Shown: one piece after another, positions 1-6,788 of the stretch
Position numbering within the stretch: the first letter of the stretch is position 1
How the letters are laid out: each line of letters begins with the position of its first letter
From: an uncultured Clostridia bacterium
Lineage (GTDB): Bacteria > Bacillota > Clostridia > Oscillospirales > Acutalibacteraceae
Assembly (NCBI GenBank): GCA_937896885.1
Contig: CALBNX010000024.1
Location: forward strand, 1 to 62,235
Reading direction: 5' to 3'
Length of the DNA: 62,235 nt
Translations under genes and position numbers: made by a program
Notes under the pieces: generated by a model
What the model was told of the DNA's origin: nothing
Seen by the model: the letters and a program-made list of their open reading frames with translations, nothing else
Databases searched by the model: none

Positions 1-172
1 CCTTAACGTCGCCGAAGCCAACCTGAATTGCTTCGTAACCATCGTTTTCGATAGTTTTCTTTTGCACTACTGTGCAAGGACCAGCTTCAACAACTGTAAC
101 AGGAATTACTTTACCGTTTTCGTCGAAAAGCTGTGTCATACCGATTTTTTTACCGATAAGACCTTTTTTCAT
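1..172 (-). CDS. rplC: 50S ribosomal protein L3, N-terminal part (runs off the left edge)
   Basis: The reverse strand encodes 57 residues beginning MKKGLIGKKIGMTQLFDENG, the conserved start of ribosomal protein L3, and stays open to the window edge, so only about a quarter of the usual ~210 residues is visible. L3 is an early 23S rRNA-binding protein of the large subunit. The ATG at 172-170 follows an AGGAGG-type site at 180-186. It lies directly downstream of rpsJ with a 71-base gap, the standard S10-operon order rpsJ-rplC, so it should be co-transcribed from the leader upstream of rpsJ. Identification is certain; only the truncation limits it. Confidence 0.97.
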   Translation of the reverse strand, partial: MKKGLIGKKIGMTQLFDENGKVIPVTVVEAGPCTVVQKKTIENDGYEAIQVGFGDVK

Positions 173-243
173 GTTTATTTCCTCCTTTGGTTATTGGTCG
201 GTATTCACCGACTTGACCTTGCTTGGTGTCTTGTTCTTAAAGA

Positions 244-561
244 TTAAAGTTTAATCTCGATATCAACACCAGCAGGAAGCTCAAGACTTGTAAGAGCTTC
301 AACAGTTTTGTTTGAAGGTCTTAAAATGTCGATAAGCCTTTTGTGTGTTCTTTGTTCAAACTGTTCACGGCTGTCCTTATACTTATGAACAGCGCGAAGG
401 ATTGTAACAACTTCCTTCTCTGTTGGGAGTGGAACTGGACCTGAAACCTGAGCACCTGTACGTTTTGCTGTTTCAACAATCTTTTCAGCTGCCTTGTCTA
501 CGAGGTCATGGTCATAACCCTTAAGTCTGATTCTGATTTTCTTGCCTTTTGTTGCTGCCAT
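244..561 (-). CDS. rpsJ: 30S ribosomal protein S10
   Basis: The 105-residue product has the full length and conserved blocks of S10 (IRIRLKGYDHDLVDKAAEKI near residues 9-28, GPVPLPTEKEVVTILR near 41-56, and the rRNA-facing HKYKDSREQFEQRTHKRLID loop). S10 belongs to the head of the 30S subunit and, as NusE, also takes part in transcription antitermination. The start is preceded by an AGGAGG-type site at about 570-575. It is the first gene of the ribosomal S10 operon and lies behind a ~300-nt leader (583-880) that may regulate the whole operon. Confidence 0.98.
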   Translation of the reverse strand: MAATKGKKIRIRLKGYDHDLVDKAAEKIVETAKRTGAQVSGPVPLPTEKEVVTILRAVHKYKDSREQFEQRTHKRLIDILRPSNKTVEALTSLELPAGVDIEIKL

Positions 562-582
562 TTTGTTTTCCTCCTAATTTTC

Positions 583-880
583 TGGGCACGTTATTTTACT
601 TGCAACCTAGCCGGGTGTTTCAACCCTGCCATTTTTAAAACCGAAAAATCGGTTCTGATTTTTCGGACGGCGTAAAATAGCGCAGAATGCTCCCTGCAAG
701 TACCGTTAGAGCGCAGTTGGGTTTACGCTTTAAGGTTTTGAAAGCATTATTGGTCGCCCGATTTAAAATCAGACATACTCCATGGTAATTCCCTGCATCA
801 AAAGTGCAGCCACCTACCACTTCATCGCATATCGCACACTTTCTGCAAATGGGCACAATTCACCCATTCCCACGCGTGCC
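583..880 (-). promoter_or_regulatory. Long structured 5' leader of the S10 ribosomal operon
   Basis: Between the predicted start of transcription near 879 and rpsJ there is ~300 nt without a convincing gene but with several complementary segments. The 5' end GGCACG (880-875) can pair with CGTGCC (588-583) just before the rpsJ ribosome site, closing the leader. TACTTGCA (about 701-694) can pair with TGCAAGTA (about 605-598). Nested inside is a perfect 10-bp hairpin (641-666) followed by TTTT. GCGTAAA and TTTACGC, upstream of this hairpin, form another stem. This resembles a ribosomal-protein autoregulatory leader with an attenuator, but I do not recognise it as a named family. The ligand, if any, is unknown; L4 or another operon product is a guess. 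Confidence 0.5.
641..666 (-). terminator. Terminator-like hairpin inside the S10 leader (possible attenuator)
   Basis: CCGAAAAATC (641-650) and GATTTTTCGG (657-666) form a perfect 10-bp stem with a six-base loop. Reading towards rpsJ it is followed by TTTTAAAAA. Its position ~80 bases before the rpsJ start, inside a region enclosed by an alternative 8-bp pairing, suggests premature termination control. Confidence 0.45.
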
Positions 881-885
881 TTAGT

Positions 886-914
886 ATAATAACACATACT
901 TTGTGAAAATGCAA
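886..914 (-). promoter_or_regulatory. Promoter of the S10 operon
   Basis: On the reverse strand TTGCAT (914-909) and TATTAT (891-886) are separated by exactly 17 bases, a good sigma-A promoter. It puts the transcript start near 879, at the GGCACG that closes the leader. The rest of the gap (about 915-1085) is AT-rich with no feature I can name. Confidence 0.7.
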
Positions 915-1086
915 TAACTTTTTTGAAAAAACTTTGTGAAAATCGCAGAATTTTTTTATGCATATTTTTTGCCACAATATATTGTGTTTTTCATAAAAAG
1001 TCACCACAAAAAGTAAAGTCAAAACGGACATTAAAATCCCCCTATATATAATAGGTATAGCAAAAGCACCTAAAAAAGCATAAAAA

Positions 1087-1112
1087 ATACGGCAAGTTTT
1101 CACCTGCCGTAT
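1087..1112 (-). terminator. Intrinsic terminator after the PspC gene
   Basis: ATACGGCA (1087-1094) pairs with TGCCGTAT (1105-1112). Reading on the reverse strand the stem is followed by a T-rich run, so it ends the PspC-containing operon. T residues also follow on the forward side, so it may act in both directions. Confidence 0.8.
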
Positions 1113-1130
1113 CGATTTTTTGAGATTATT

Positions 1131-1379
1131 TTATTGATTATCGTTTGTTTTGTTTTCTTCAAATTCATTATATTGATAATCTGGGAATGGGCGTTGTGGA
1201 ATGATTACCAAAAGAATAATGTAAACGAGTGTTCCGCAGAATCCTGCTGTAAAGAGTGAGAAGAGTGCATAAACAATTCTCACGATTGTTGGGTCGATGT
1301 CGAAATATTCTGCGATACCTGCGCAAACGCCACCAATCATTTTATTTGTGCTTCTATAAAGTTTCTTTTCTTTAAACAT
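1131..1379 (-). CDS. PspC-domain membrane protein
   Basis: This 82-residue protein matches the PspC domain: KLYRSTNKMIGGVCAGIAEYF at the N-terminus with the typical GG(V)CAGIAEYF(D) motif, then a membrane segment at about residues 36-61 ending in IIPQRPFP. PspC proteins sit in the cytoplasmic membrane and are linked to envelope stress. The start has an AAAGGAGAT ribosome site. It is the last gene of a five-gene reverse-strand operon starting with a PadR regulator and a DUF1700 protein, a common clostridial arrangement. The exact signal sensed cannot be told from the sequence. Confidence 0.88.
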   Translation of the reverse strand: MFKEKKLYRSTNKMIGGVCAGIAEYFDIDPTIVRIVYALFSLFTAGFCGTLVYIILLVIIPQRPFPDYQYNEFEENKTNDNQ

Positions 1380-1414
1380 TTTATTTATCTCCTTTTATTG
1401 TTTTTTATATTTTA

Positions 1415-2077
1415 TCACTTTTCTTTATATTCTTCAACATTTCCATTAAAACAATCTTGAATATGTTTAATGTCTATGGCTTTTTTATATCTTTTTAAAA
1501 CTCTTGCCTTACCAAAAAGAGACCAGATAAACAATACTATTCCAACAAGAAAATTACTATCTAAATCAAAGAGATTCATTGCCCCTGCTTTTAAGTTCTC
1601 CCACTCTGGTATAACGGCAGAACCAACGAAAGCCAACGCTAACAAAGCAATAATGGTATAAGCATTAAATAAATTTACTCTCTTCTTTATCTTTTTCTTT
1701 CTTGTGATTTCATAGGTGCAATTGTTTTTTATAGCTGGGTCATCAAGAATCAATCTTTCGTATTGATAATACTTATCACAATTAAACGCATCATCTTTAA
1801 TTGCAAAATATTGTGCATCATTTCCAGTAAAAGTCAATGTGTAAGTTGATGTTAAAATTAGGGATACAAAGCTCTCAAAGCCTATTACAAATGCGCTATC
1901 CCAACTAAATGGATTCAGCACCGCAAAGCTCTTCATCTTGCGAGATAACTTTATTACTGTTGGAACTCCTGATGCGCAATGCACAACTATTGTGTCGCTA
2001 GGTTTAATCGCATATTCAACACCATTAACTTCGACAAAAACTTTGAATAGCCTATCATTATAAAAAGTTAATTCCAT
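1415..2077 (-). CDS. Unknown protein with C-terminal membrane pair
   Basis: I do not recognise this 220-residue protein. Residues 1 to ~130 look soluble and beta-rich. A basic stretch (RKKKIKKR near 126-133) precedes two hydrophobic segments at about 139-155 and 172-190, and the C-terminus is charged. The start at 2077 has GGGAG about 7 bases upstream. It sits 15 bases from the upstream small membrane gene and 35 bases from pspC, so it is co-transcribed with the PadR/DUF1700/PspC genes. By context it may belong to the envelope-response unit. Confidence 0.6.
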   Translation of the reverse strand: MELTFYNDRLFKVFVEVNGVEYAIKPSDTIVVHCASGVPTVIKLSRKMKSFAVLNPFSWDSAFVIGFESFVSLILTSTYTLTFTGNDAQYFAIKDDAFNCDKYYQYERLILDDPAIKNNCTYEITRKKKIKKRVNLFNAYTIIALLALAFVGSAVIPEWENLKAGAMNLFDLDSNFLVGIVLFIWSLFGKARVLKRYKKAIDIKHIQDCFNGNVEEYKEK

Positions 2078-2092
2078 ACCCCGACTCCCAAG

Positions 2093-2281
2093 TTATGGCA
2101 TTTCAATCATTGCCATTATGTCATTTTGAGTTTCTTTTTCTGCTTTGTATTCTCTGTATGCTTCAACACCATACTCAACGCCTGTTTTTATGAGTTCGCC
2201 ACCGCAAACCAAAAAACTCACGATTGCTGTAAAGAGTGAAATCACAAAAAGAACGACAAATGCTATCAATGCTTTTTTCAT
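2093..2281 (-). CDS. Small membrane protein of the PadR-PspC operon
   Basis: The 62-residue product starts MKKALIAFVVLFVISLFTAI, one transmembrane segment or uncleaved signal (residues 4-25), followed by a charged tail (EAYREYKAEKETQNDIMAM). GGAGAG lies just before the ATG, and the spacing to the flanking genes is 12-16 bases, which supports a real gene despite its size. No family is recognised. It is probably a bitopic membrane protein working with its DUF1700 and PspC neighbours. Confidence 0.6.
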   Translation of the reverse strand: MKKALIAFVVLFVISLFTAIVSFLVCGGELIKTGVEYGVEAYREYKAEKETQNDIMAMIEMP

Positions 2282-2293
2282 AATTATCTCTCC

Positions 2294-2782
2294 TTACTTG
2301 TTAATTTTTTCAATGCAGAATTTAATTTCGATTATTGCCCAGAGCAACGTGATAATTGCAAGGCAAATAACTGCTGATGTTGATGAGATTGCAAACACAA
2401 GAAATGCTGTTGATGCTACCATAGGTACGGTGAAACAGAAAACAACAATCATTACTATACCTGCAAGAAATAATCCAAAAGTAACTGGAATTGATATAAA
2501 CGCTTGGACTATATTCCACACAAGAGCGACTGTCCAGAATGTTTTGCTGTGTTTCTTTTTGCCGTCCGGCGTTACTGTCTTTTGCTCGATTGCATCACCA
2601 ACATATTGCTTTGCACATTCAAATGGTGTTCCGAGTTCGCTACAGATTTGCTCGTCAGTTTTTCCAGCCAACGCACCTTCGCGGAAATGCTCACGAAAAT
2701 CTGCAATTATTTCTTCTTTTTCTTTTTTCGGTAATGGCCCAAGATAATAATAAAGTTCATTCAAAAAATCTATCTTATTCAT
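2294..2782 (-). CDS. DUF1700 (HAAS-type) membrane protein
   Basis: The 162-residue protein starts MNKIDFLNELYYYLGPLPKKEKEEII, followed by DFREHF and DEQICSELGTPFECAKQYV. This is the typical DUF1700/HAAS N-terminal helical domain (about 1-65), which is found next to PadR regulators. Three or four hydrophobic segments follow from about residue 78. HAAS domains are thought to link PadR-type regulators to membrane partners. The gene starts two bases after the padR stop, so the two are translationally coupled. Confidence 0.85.
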   Translation of the reverse strand: MNKIDFLNELYYYLGPLPKKEKEEIIADFREHFREGALAGKTDEQICSELGTPFECAKQYVGDAIEQKTVTPDGKKKHSKTFWTVALVWNIVQAFISIPVTFGLFLAGIVMIVVFCFTVPMVASTAFLVFAISSTSAVICLAIITLLWAIIEIKFCIEKINK

Positions 2783-2784
2783 AT

Positions 2785-3096
2785 TTATACCCCCTCAAAA
2801 AATGAGTTGACTTGGTCTGTAAACTCTGTCCATTGTTTAAGTAGCATTGCCTGACGTTGTTTGCCACTGATTGTTATACGATAATATTTTCTTGCAGGTC
2901 CATTGGGCGACTCTTTGAGATAAGTTTCAAAATAGCCATCCGTCTGCAATCGTTTGAGCATTGGATAAACGCTACCTTCTGACACGGTCATTTTTTTGCC
3001 CAGCATATCCGCAAGCTCATAGCCATATTTATCTTCTTCTAACAGCAATGTCAATGCGCAAAGCTCAAGCACGCCTTTTTTGAACTGCGTATTCAT
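2785..3096 (-). CDS. PadR-family transcriptional regulator
   Basis: The 103-residue protein has the PadR winged-helix pattern: FKKGVLELCALTLLLEEDKYGYELADML, then VSEGSVYPMLKRLQTDGYFETYL and the wing GPARKYYRIT (about residues 5-85). It is a short (subfamily s1) PadR. AAAGGAGG lies just before the ATG. It is the first gene of the operon ending in pspC and probably represses it: a dyad with ACATA/TATGT arms lies in its promoter spacer (3158-3171). The inducer is unknown. Confidence 0.9.
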   Translation of the reverse strand: MNTQFKKGVLELCALTLLLEEDKYGYELADMLGKKMTVSEGSVYPMLKRLQTDGYFETYLKESPNGPARKYYRITISGKQRQAMLLKQWTEFTDQVNSFFEGV

Positions 3097-3149
3097 AAGC
3101 GCCCTCCTTTATATAATATGTATATAGTTTTCCACCAGTTTACAATAAT

Positions 3150-3178
3150 ATATTAGCACATACTATTATGTATTGCAA
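3150..3178 (-). promoter_or_regulatory. Promoter of the padR operon with embedded dyad operator
   Basis: On the reverse strand TTGCAA (3178-3173) and TAATAT (3155-3150) are separated by 17 bases. The spacer contains ACATA-CTAT-TATGT (3158-3171), a perfect 5-bp inverted repeat that a dimeric repressor could occupy. PadR autoregulation is the obvious hypothesis. Confidence 0.55.
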
Positions 3179-3464
3179 GATAGTTTTTAAAATTTAATAG
3201 TTTGTTTACAAATATAGTCTTTTGAGGATAAAAATCAGATTTTTAAAATATTTTATAAAAAATTTGCACAAAGTTTTTTATAGTTTTAAATTGTCTAACA
3301 AATAAAAATTTCTCAAAAAAGTTAAAATCTTTTCTGTTTTTGTTAATTCTGCATAAAAATTTAAAATCCAGATAACAAGTTTAGAGTTTATTGTAAACAA
3401 ATCAGTTAAAACTTTCTTTGTGCAATATTCACAAACATTTAATAATTTTGTTGTGCAAAAACAC

Positions 3465-3493
3465 TTGACTTTTTGTTTTTTTAGTGTTATTAT
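3465..3493 (+). promoter_or_regulatory. Promoter of the candidate small RNA
   Basis: TTGACT (3465-3470) and TATTAT (3488-3493) are 17 bases apart on the forward strand. The predicted start is near 3500. No ribosome site or open frame follows before the terminator at 3696-3737. Confidence 0.7.
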
Positions 3494-3499
3494 ATAGCC

Positions 3500-3737
3500 A
3501 CAACAGAATAAATGAAGTTTCTGGTGTCCAGAATTCTTGTGAGGTGGGTTTTTCCAATCCCCAACAAATTTTCCCTTTCCTTTTTCATAAAGTATAACAC
3601 CAATCCCTATTTCCCCACCCACAAGAATTTTTAATATATAGACTTGATTTTCAAGTCGCTTAAATAGGTCATAATAATTTTTCTCATAAATAAAGCTCCC
3701 TGTTGACTCGTTCGGCAGGGAGTTTTGCTTTGCTTTT
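3500..3737 (+). ncRNA. Candidate structured non-coding RNA, ~235 nt
   Basis: This transcript unit has its own promoter and terminator and no plausible gene. Four hairpins can be read directly: TTCTGG-TGT-CCAGAA (3519-3533); a long helix of 9+6 bp with one bulged A (3533-3548 with 3614-3628); GACTTGA-TTT-TCAAGTC (3641-3657); and the terminator (3696-3722). The long helix encloses a 65-nt segment (3549-3613) that is almost purely U/C/A, with CCAAUCCCC and UUUCCCUUUCCUUUUUC, complementary to Shine-Dalgarno sequences. The downstream dehydrogenase has a separate promoter, so this is more likely a trans-acting RNA than a leader. 6S RNA is an alternative, but I see no closing stem between the ends. 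Confidence 0.6.
3696..3737 (+). terminator. Strong intrinsic terminator of the candidate small RNA
   Basis: CTCCCTGTTGA (3696-3706) pairs with TCGGCAGGGAG (3712-3722), an 11-bp stem with two G-U pairs and a CTCGT loop, followed by the T-rich stretch 3723-3737. Confidence 0.85.
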
Positions 3738-3758
3738 CTATTAAATATATGATAGAAT
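3730..3758 (+). promoter_or_regulatory. Promoter of the alcohol dehydrogenase gene
   Basis: TTGCTT (3730-3735) and TAGAAT (3753-3758) are 17 bases apart, just after the small-RNA terminator. This gives the dehydrogenase its own transcript with a short 5' UTR. Confidence 0.55.
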
Positions 3759-3780
3759 ACTCTCGAAAGGAATGATATTA

Positions 3781-4893
3781 ATGAATTGTGCTTTCAATTT
3801 TTATATGCCTGTTAATGTTTTGAGTGGCAATGATGTTTTAAATCAGAATAAAGCAATATTCTCTGAGCTGGGCAAAAAGTGTCTTATTGTTACAGGTAAA
3901 ACTTCCGCTAAAAAATCAGGTGCACTTGACGATATAATAAATCTTTTTGATGAGCTGAATATCGAGTATGAAATATATGATAAAATCACAGAAAATCCAT
4001 TAACTGTTGACTGCCATAACGGCGGCAAGCTCGCTAGAGATATAAAAGCTGATTTTGTTGTTGGTATCGGTGGTGGCTCACCACTTGACGCAGCCAAAGC
4101 CGTTTGTGTTTATGCGACTAATGAGCATATCGTTGACGATGAGATTTATACTGCGTCTATTGAGAATGTGCCGTTACCACTTATGCTTATAGGCACAACA
4201 TCCGGCACAGGCAGTGAGGTTTCAGGTGTTTCTGTGCTTACAAGAAAAGACGGTCGAAAGCAGAGTATCGGTGGCAAAAATTATTATGCTAAATTTGTTA
4301 TTGCAGATGCCAAATACACATGTTCAATGCCTTTTGGTGTAACTGTTTCAACTGCACTTGATGCTCTTTGCCATGCAGTTGAGTCAATGTTCTCGCCAAG
4401 AGCCGATTTCTTATCAAAACAATTCTCGCTTTTATCCGCAAAGATGATTTATCCTTTGCTTTGCAAAATGCGTGATACAAAAGAATCTCCAAATGAAGAA
4501 GAGCGAAACATTCTTTATTTTGCATCTCTTTATGCTGGATTTGCGCTCAACAAGGGTGGCACAGGATTCCCACATGGAATGGGATATGCGCTAACAGAAG
4601 ATTTTGGTGTGCCACATGGACTTGCTTGTGCTGTGTTTCTTCCACAATATCTTAAAGAAGCAGAAAAAGCAAACCCTATGCTTTATAAAGACTTGATGAA
4701 TGTAATGAATACTAACTTTGAATCATTGAACGCTATGTTCTGTGAATTCTGCTCTTTTGACTTCAAAGTTTCTGATGAGCAGATTGCAAACTATGTTGAA
4801 AGATGGGCAACTCTTAAAAATTTTAAGAATTCACCTACTAATTTCAATAATGACGATGCAGGAAAATTAGTCCAAAAGTTGTTTCAAGAATAG
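3781..4893 (+). CDS. Iron-containing alcohol dehydrogenase
   Basis: The 370-residue product is a group III (Fe-ADH) dehydrogenase. It carries the NAD-binding GIGGGSPLDAAKA motif near residue 95, TSGTGSEVS near 140, and the metal ligands DALCHAVES and FPHGMGYALTEDFGVPHG. The family interconverts alcohols and aldehydes or ketones with NAD(P)H; the substrate cannot be told. I choose the ATG at 3781 rather than 3772 because GAAAGGA (3765-3771) stands 9 bases from 3781 but touches 3772. It is monocistronic: its own promoter is at 3730-3758 and a terminator at 4958-5003. Confidence 0.92.
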   Translation: MNCAFNFYMPVNVLSGNDVLNQNKAIFSELGKKCLIVTGKTSAKKSGALDDIINLFDELNIEYEIYDKITENPLTVDCHNGGKLARDIKADFVVGIGGGSPLDAAKAVCVYATNEHIVDDEIYTASIENVPLPLMLIGTTSGTGSEVSGVSVLTRKDGRKQSIGGKNYYAKFVIADAKYTCSMPFGVTVSTALDALCHAVESMFSPRADFLSKQFSLLSAKMIYPLLCKMRDTKESPNEEERNILYFASLYAGFALNKGGTGFPHGMGYALTEDFGVPHGLACAVFLPQYLKEAEKANPMLYKDLMNVMNTNFESLNAMFCEFCSFDFKVSDEQIANYVERWATLKNFKNSPTNFNNDDAGKLVQKLFQE

Positions 4894-4894
4894 C

Positions 4895-4916
4895 GTTTAG
4901 ATGTTTTTTATCTAAA
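4895..4916. repeat. AT palindrome, copy 1 (TTTAGAT arms)
   Basis: TTTAGAT and ATCTAAA arms flank a GTTTTTT centre just after the dehydrogenase stop. A second, nearly identical copy lies at 5031-5053. They could be operators, weak terminators or a small dispersed repeat. Confidence 0.45.
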
Positions 4917-4957
4917 ATTTGCTTAAAATCCAAAAATTATATATTACTTATATAAAA

Positions 4958-5003
4958 CCGTTCTTTTTGTTGTATAACTTTTACAAAAAAGGACGGCTTT
5001 TTT
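4958..5003 (+). terminator. Intrinsic terminator after the alcohol dehydrogenase
   Basis: CCGTTCTTTTTGT (4958-4970) pairs with ACAAAAAAGGACGG (4983-4996) and is followed by a T run ending at 5003. Confidence 0.85.
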
Positions 5004-5030
5004 ATTATTATAAAAGGCTTTGTTTTTATC

Positions 5031-5053
5031 GTTTAGATATTTTTTATCTAAAC
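5031..5053. repeat. AT palindrome, copy 2 (GTTTAGAT arms)
   Basis: GTTTAGAT and ATCTAAAC are perfect 8-bp arms around ATTTTTT. The core differs from the 4895-4916 copy at one position. It stands ~80 bases upstream of the -35 box of the aminotransferase promoter, so an operator role is possible. Confidence 0.45.
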
Positions 5054-5129
5054 TAGCCTTGATTTTATGCGATTTTGATAAGCGTAGTTAGTTTTTATCT
5101 ATTAAATAGCATATTTTTACAAAAAAGGT

Positions 5130-5157
5130 TTGACATAACAATTTTCCGTGTTATAAT
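5130..5157 (+). promoter_or_regulatory. Promoter of the aminotransferase-aldolase operon
   Basis: TTGACA (5130-5135) and TATAAT (5152-5157) are perfect consensus boxes with a 16-base spacer, one of the strongest-looking promoters in the window. Confidence 0.85.
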
Positions 5158-5163
5158 TAGTAT

Positions 5164-5193
5164 GAACGATTATCCACCTTATTAGGTGAGTTC
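5164..5193 (+). promoter_or_regulatory. 5'-terminal hairpin of the aminotransferase mRNA
   Basis: The predicted transcript begins at a two-part hairpin: GAAC (5164-5167) pairs with GTTC (5190-5193), enclosing CACCT (5175-5179) with AGGTG (5184-5188). A hairpin at the 5' end commonly protects mRNA from decay; regulation is also possible. Confidence 0.5.
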
Positions 5194-5225
5194 TAAAAAT
5201 TCCAAATTAAATGGAGGGTAAAATT

Positions 5226-6713
5226 ATGGCAGATACAAGATTCGCAATCACTCATTATCATGATGCTGCAGCCATCAACAGACAGCTTGATGAACTTATC
5301 AGCAAGCCAATCTACACAATCAAGCCAGAAGTTCTTAAACAGTATGAAGAAGAATACTATGGCAAAAAGTGCGTTAAGTCAAAGGAATTAGTTGACGAAG
5401 CAAAAGCTATCATCCCTGGCGGTGTTCAGCACAACCTTGCTTTCAACTATCCATTCCCTCTTGCTTTCACAAAAGCAGAAGGCGCTTATCTCTATGATGC
5501 TGACGGCAACAAATACTTCGACTTCCTTCAGGCTGGTGGCCCAACAGTTCTTGGTTCAAATCCTAAGGTAGTTCGTGACCAGGTTATCGACCTTCTTAAT
5601 ACTTGTGGTCCTTCAACAGGTCTTTTCCACGAATTTGAATACAAACTTGCTAAGAAGATTTCTGACAGCGTTGAAACAGTTCAGATGTTCCGTATGCAGG
5701 GTTCAGGTACTGAAGCTTGTATGACAGCAGTTCGTGTTGCTCGTCTTGCAACAGGTAAGAAGAACATTCTTAAAATGGGTGGCGCATACCACGGTTGGTC
5801 AGACCAGCTCGGTTATGGTATCCGTGTTCCTGGTTCTAAGTTCACACAGGCAAGTGGTGTTCCACTTTATCTCTTCAAGCACACTCAGGAATTCTTCCCA
5901 GGTGACCTTGATGACCTTGAAAGAAAGCTTCGCGCTAACGTTCTTCGTGGCGGCACAGCAGCTGTATTTATTGAACCAATCGGTCCTGAAAGTGGTACAA
6001 CTCCACTTGATTACGACTTCAACAAAGGTGTTGAAAGACTTTGCCGTAAATATGGCGCTCTTCTCGTATTCGATGAAGTTGTTACAGGTTTCCGTATCGG
6101 TATGGCTGGTGCTCAGGGTTACTTCGGCGTTTCTCCTGACCTTACAATCTTCGGTAAAGTTATCGCTGGTGGATATCCAGGTGCTGGTGGTGTCGGCGGT
6201 AAGAAAGAATATATGAAATATCTTGGTGCTGGTCTTGATGATTCAGGTATGAAGATTAAGAAAGCATTCACAGGCGGCACAATGACAGCTAACCCACTTT
6301 CATGCTGTGCAGGTTACTTCACTCTTGAAGAAATCGACAAGCAGAATGCATGTCAGAAAGCTGGCGAAATGGGCGACAGACTTACAACAGGTCTTCAGGA
6401 AATCATCGCAAAATATGGTCTTCCATTCGTTGCATGGAACGAAGGTTCTGTTTGCCACCTTGAAACAGTTGGTACAATGCACTATGTTGTTGACTGGAAA
6501 CGTCCTTGGACAATTCCTGGTGTTCTTTCAGCAACAAGCGAGAGAAAGAAAGAAATGCAATATATGGGCGCTGCTTATATGGCAGAAGGACTTGTTACTC
6601 TTGCTGGTAGCCGTCTCTATACATCAGCTGCATACACACCTAAGATGATTGACCAGGCACTTCAGTGCTTCGACAAAGTTTTGGCAAATGTTGCAGTTAA
6701 ACCTGCTGAATAA
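5226..6713 (+). CDS. Class III PLP-dependent aminotransferase (GSAM-like)
   Basis: This 495-residue protein belongs to the glutamate-1-semialdehyde aminomutase/class III aminotransferase fold. It shows IIPGGVQHN near the N-terminus, GSGTEACMTAVRVAR, AYHGWSDQ, the cofactor-binding FDEVVTGFR, and the lysine of FGKVIAGGYPGAG that should form the PLP Schiff base. It is ~60 residues longer than true HemL. No tetrapyrrole genes are nearby; the partner gene is an aldolase-like protein, so heme synthesis is unlikely and the substrate is unknown. The start at 5226 is chosen because GGAGGG (5213-5218) is correctly spaced from it, while the upstream ATG at 5211 overlaps that site. Confidence 0.88.
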   Translation: MADTRFAITHYHDAAAINRQLDELISKPIYTIKPEVLKQYEEEYYGKKCVKSKELVDEAKAIIPGGVQHNLAFNYPFPLAFTKAEGAYLYDADGNKYFDFLQAGGPTVLGSNPKVVRDQVIDLLNTCGPSTGLFHEFEYKLAKKISDSVETVQMFRMQGSGTEACMTAVRVARLATGKKNILKMGGAYHGWSDQLGYGIRVPGSKFTQASGVPLYLFKHTQEFFPGDLDDLERKLRANVLRGGTAAVFIEPIGPESGTTPLDYDFNKGVERLCRKYGALLVFDEVVTGFRIGMAGAQGYFGVSPDLTIFGKVIAGGYPGAGGVGGKKEYMKYLGAGLDDSGMKIKKAFTGGTMTANPLSCCAGYFTLEEIDKQNACQKAGEMGDRLTTGLQEIIAKYGLPFVAWNEGSVCHLETVGTMHYVVDWKRPWTIPGVLSATSERKKEMQYMGAAYMAEGLVTLAGSRLYTSAAYTPKMIDQALQCFDKVLANVAVKPAE

Positions 6714-6731
6714 TTCAGGTTATACTTTATT

Positions 6732-6756
6732 GGCGGGCGAATGACCTTCGCTCGCC
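6732..6756 (+). terminator. Intercistronic hairpin between aminotransferase and aldolase
   Basis: GGCGGGCGAA (6732-6741) pairs with TTCGCTCGCC (6747-6756) around TGACC, then TTTATT. The weak T run suggests a partial terminator or a processing/stability element that lowers the downstream gene relative to the first. Confidence 0.6.
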
Positions 6757-6788
6757 TTTATTCACACTAATTAAACGAGGTGAAAATT

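Noticed and set aside
635..856. 73-codon reverse-strand frame in the S10 leader starting MPICRKCAICDEV
   Set aside because: It lies inside the structured leader, has no good ribosome site and no family match. The resemblance of its first residues to L28 does not continue.
822..1103. 93-codon reverse-strand frame between pspC and the S10 promoter
   Set aside because: It crosses the S10 promoter and the pspC terminator, and its composition is that of AT-rich non-coding DNA.
2145..2747. 200-codon forward frame antisense to the DUF1700 and small membrane genes
   Set aside because: It is a shadow of the well-supported reverse-strand genes and matches no family.
3278..3622. 114-codon reverse-strand frame upstream of the alcohol dehydrogenase
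   Set aside because: It is antisense to the structured RNA candidate, has no ribosome site and is low-complexity AT-rich; the hairpins explain the region better.
5226..6713. Annotation as glutamate-1-semialdehyde aminomutase (hemL)
   Set aside because: The fold and PLP lysine fit, but the protein is ~60 residues longer, no tetrapyrrole genes are adjacent, and its partner is an aldolase. A general class III aminotransferase call is safer.
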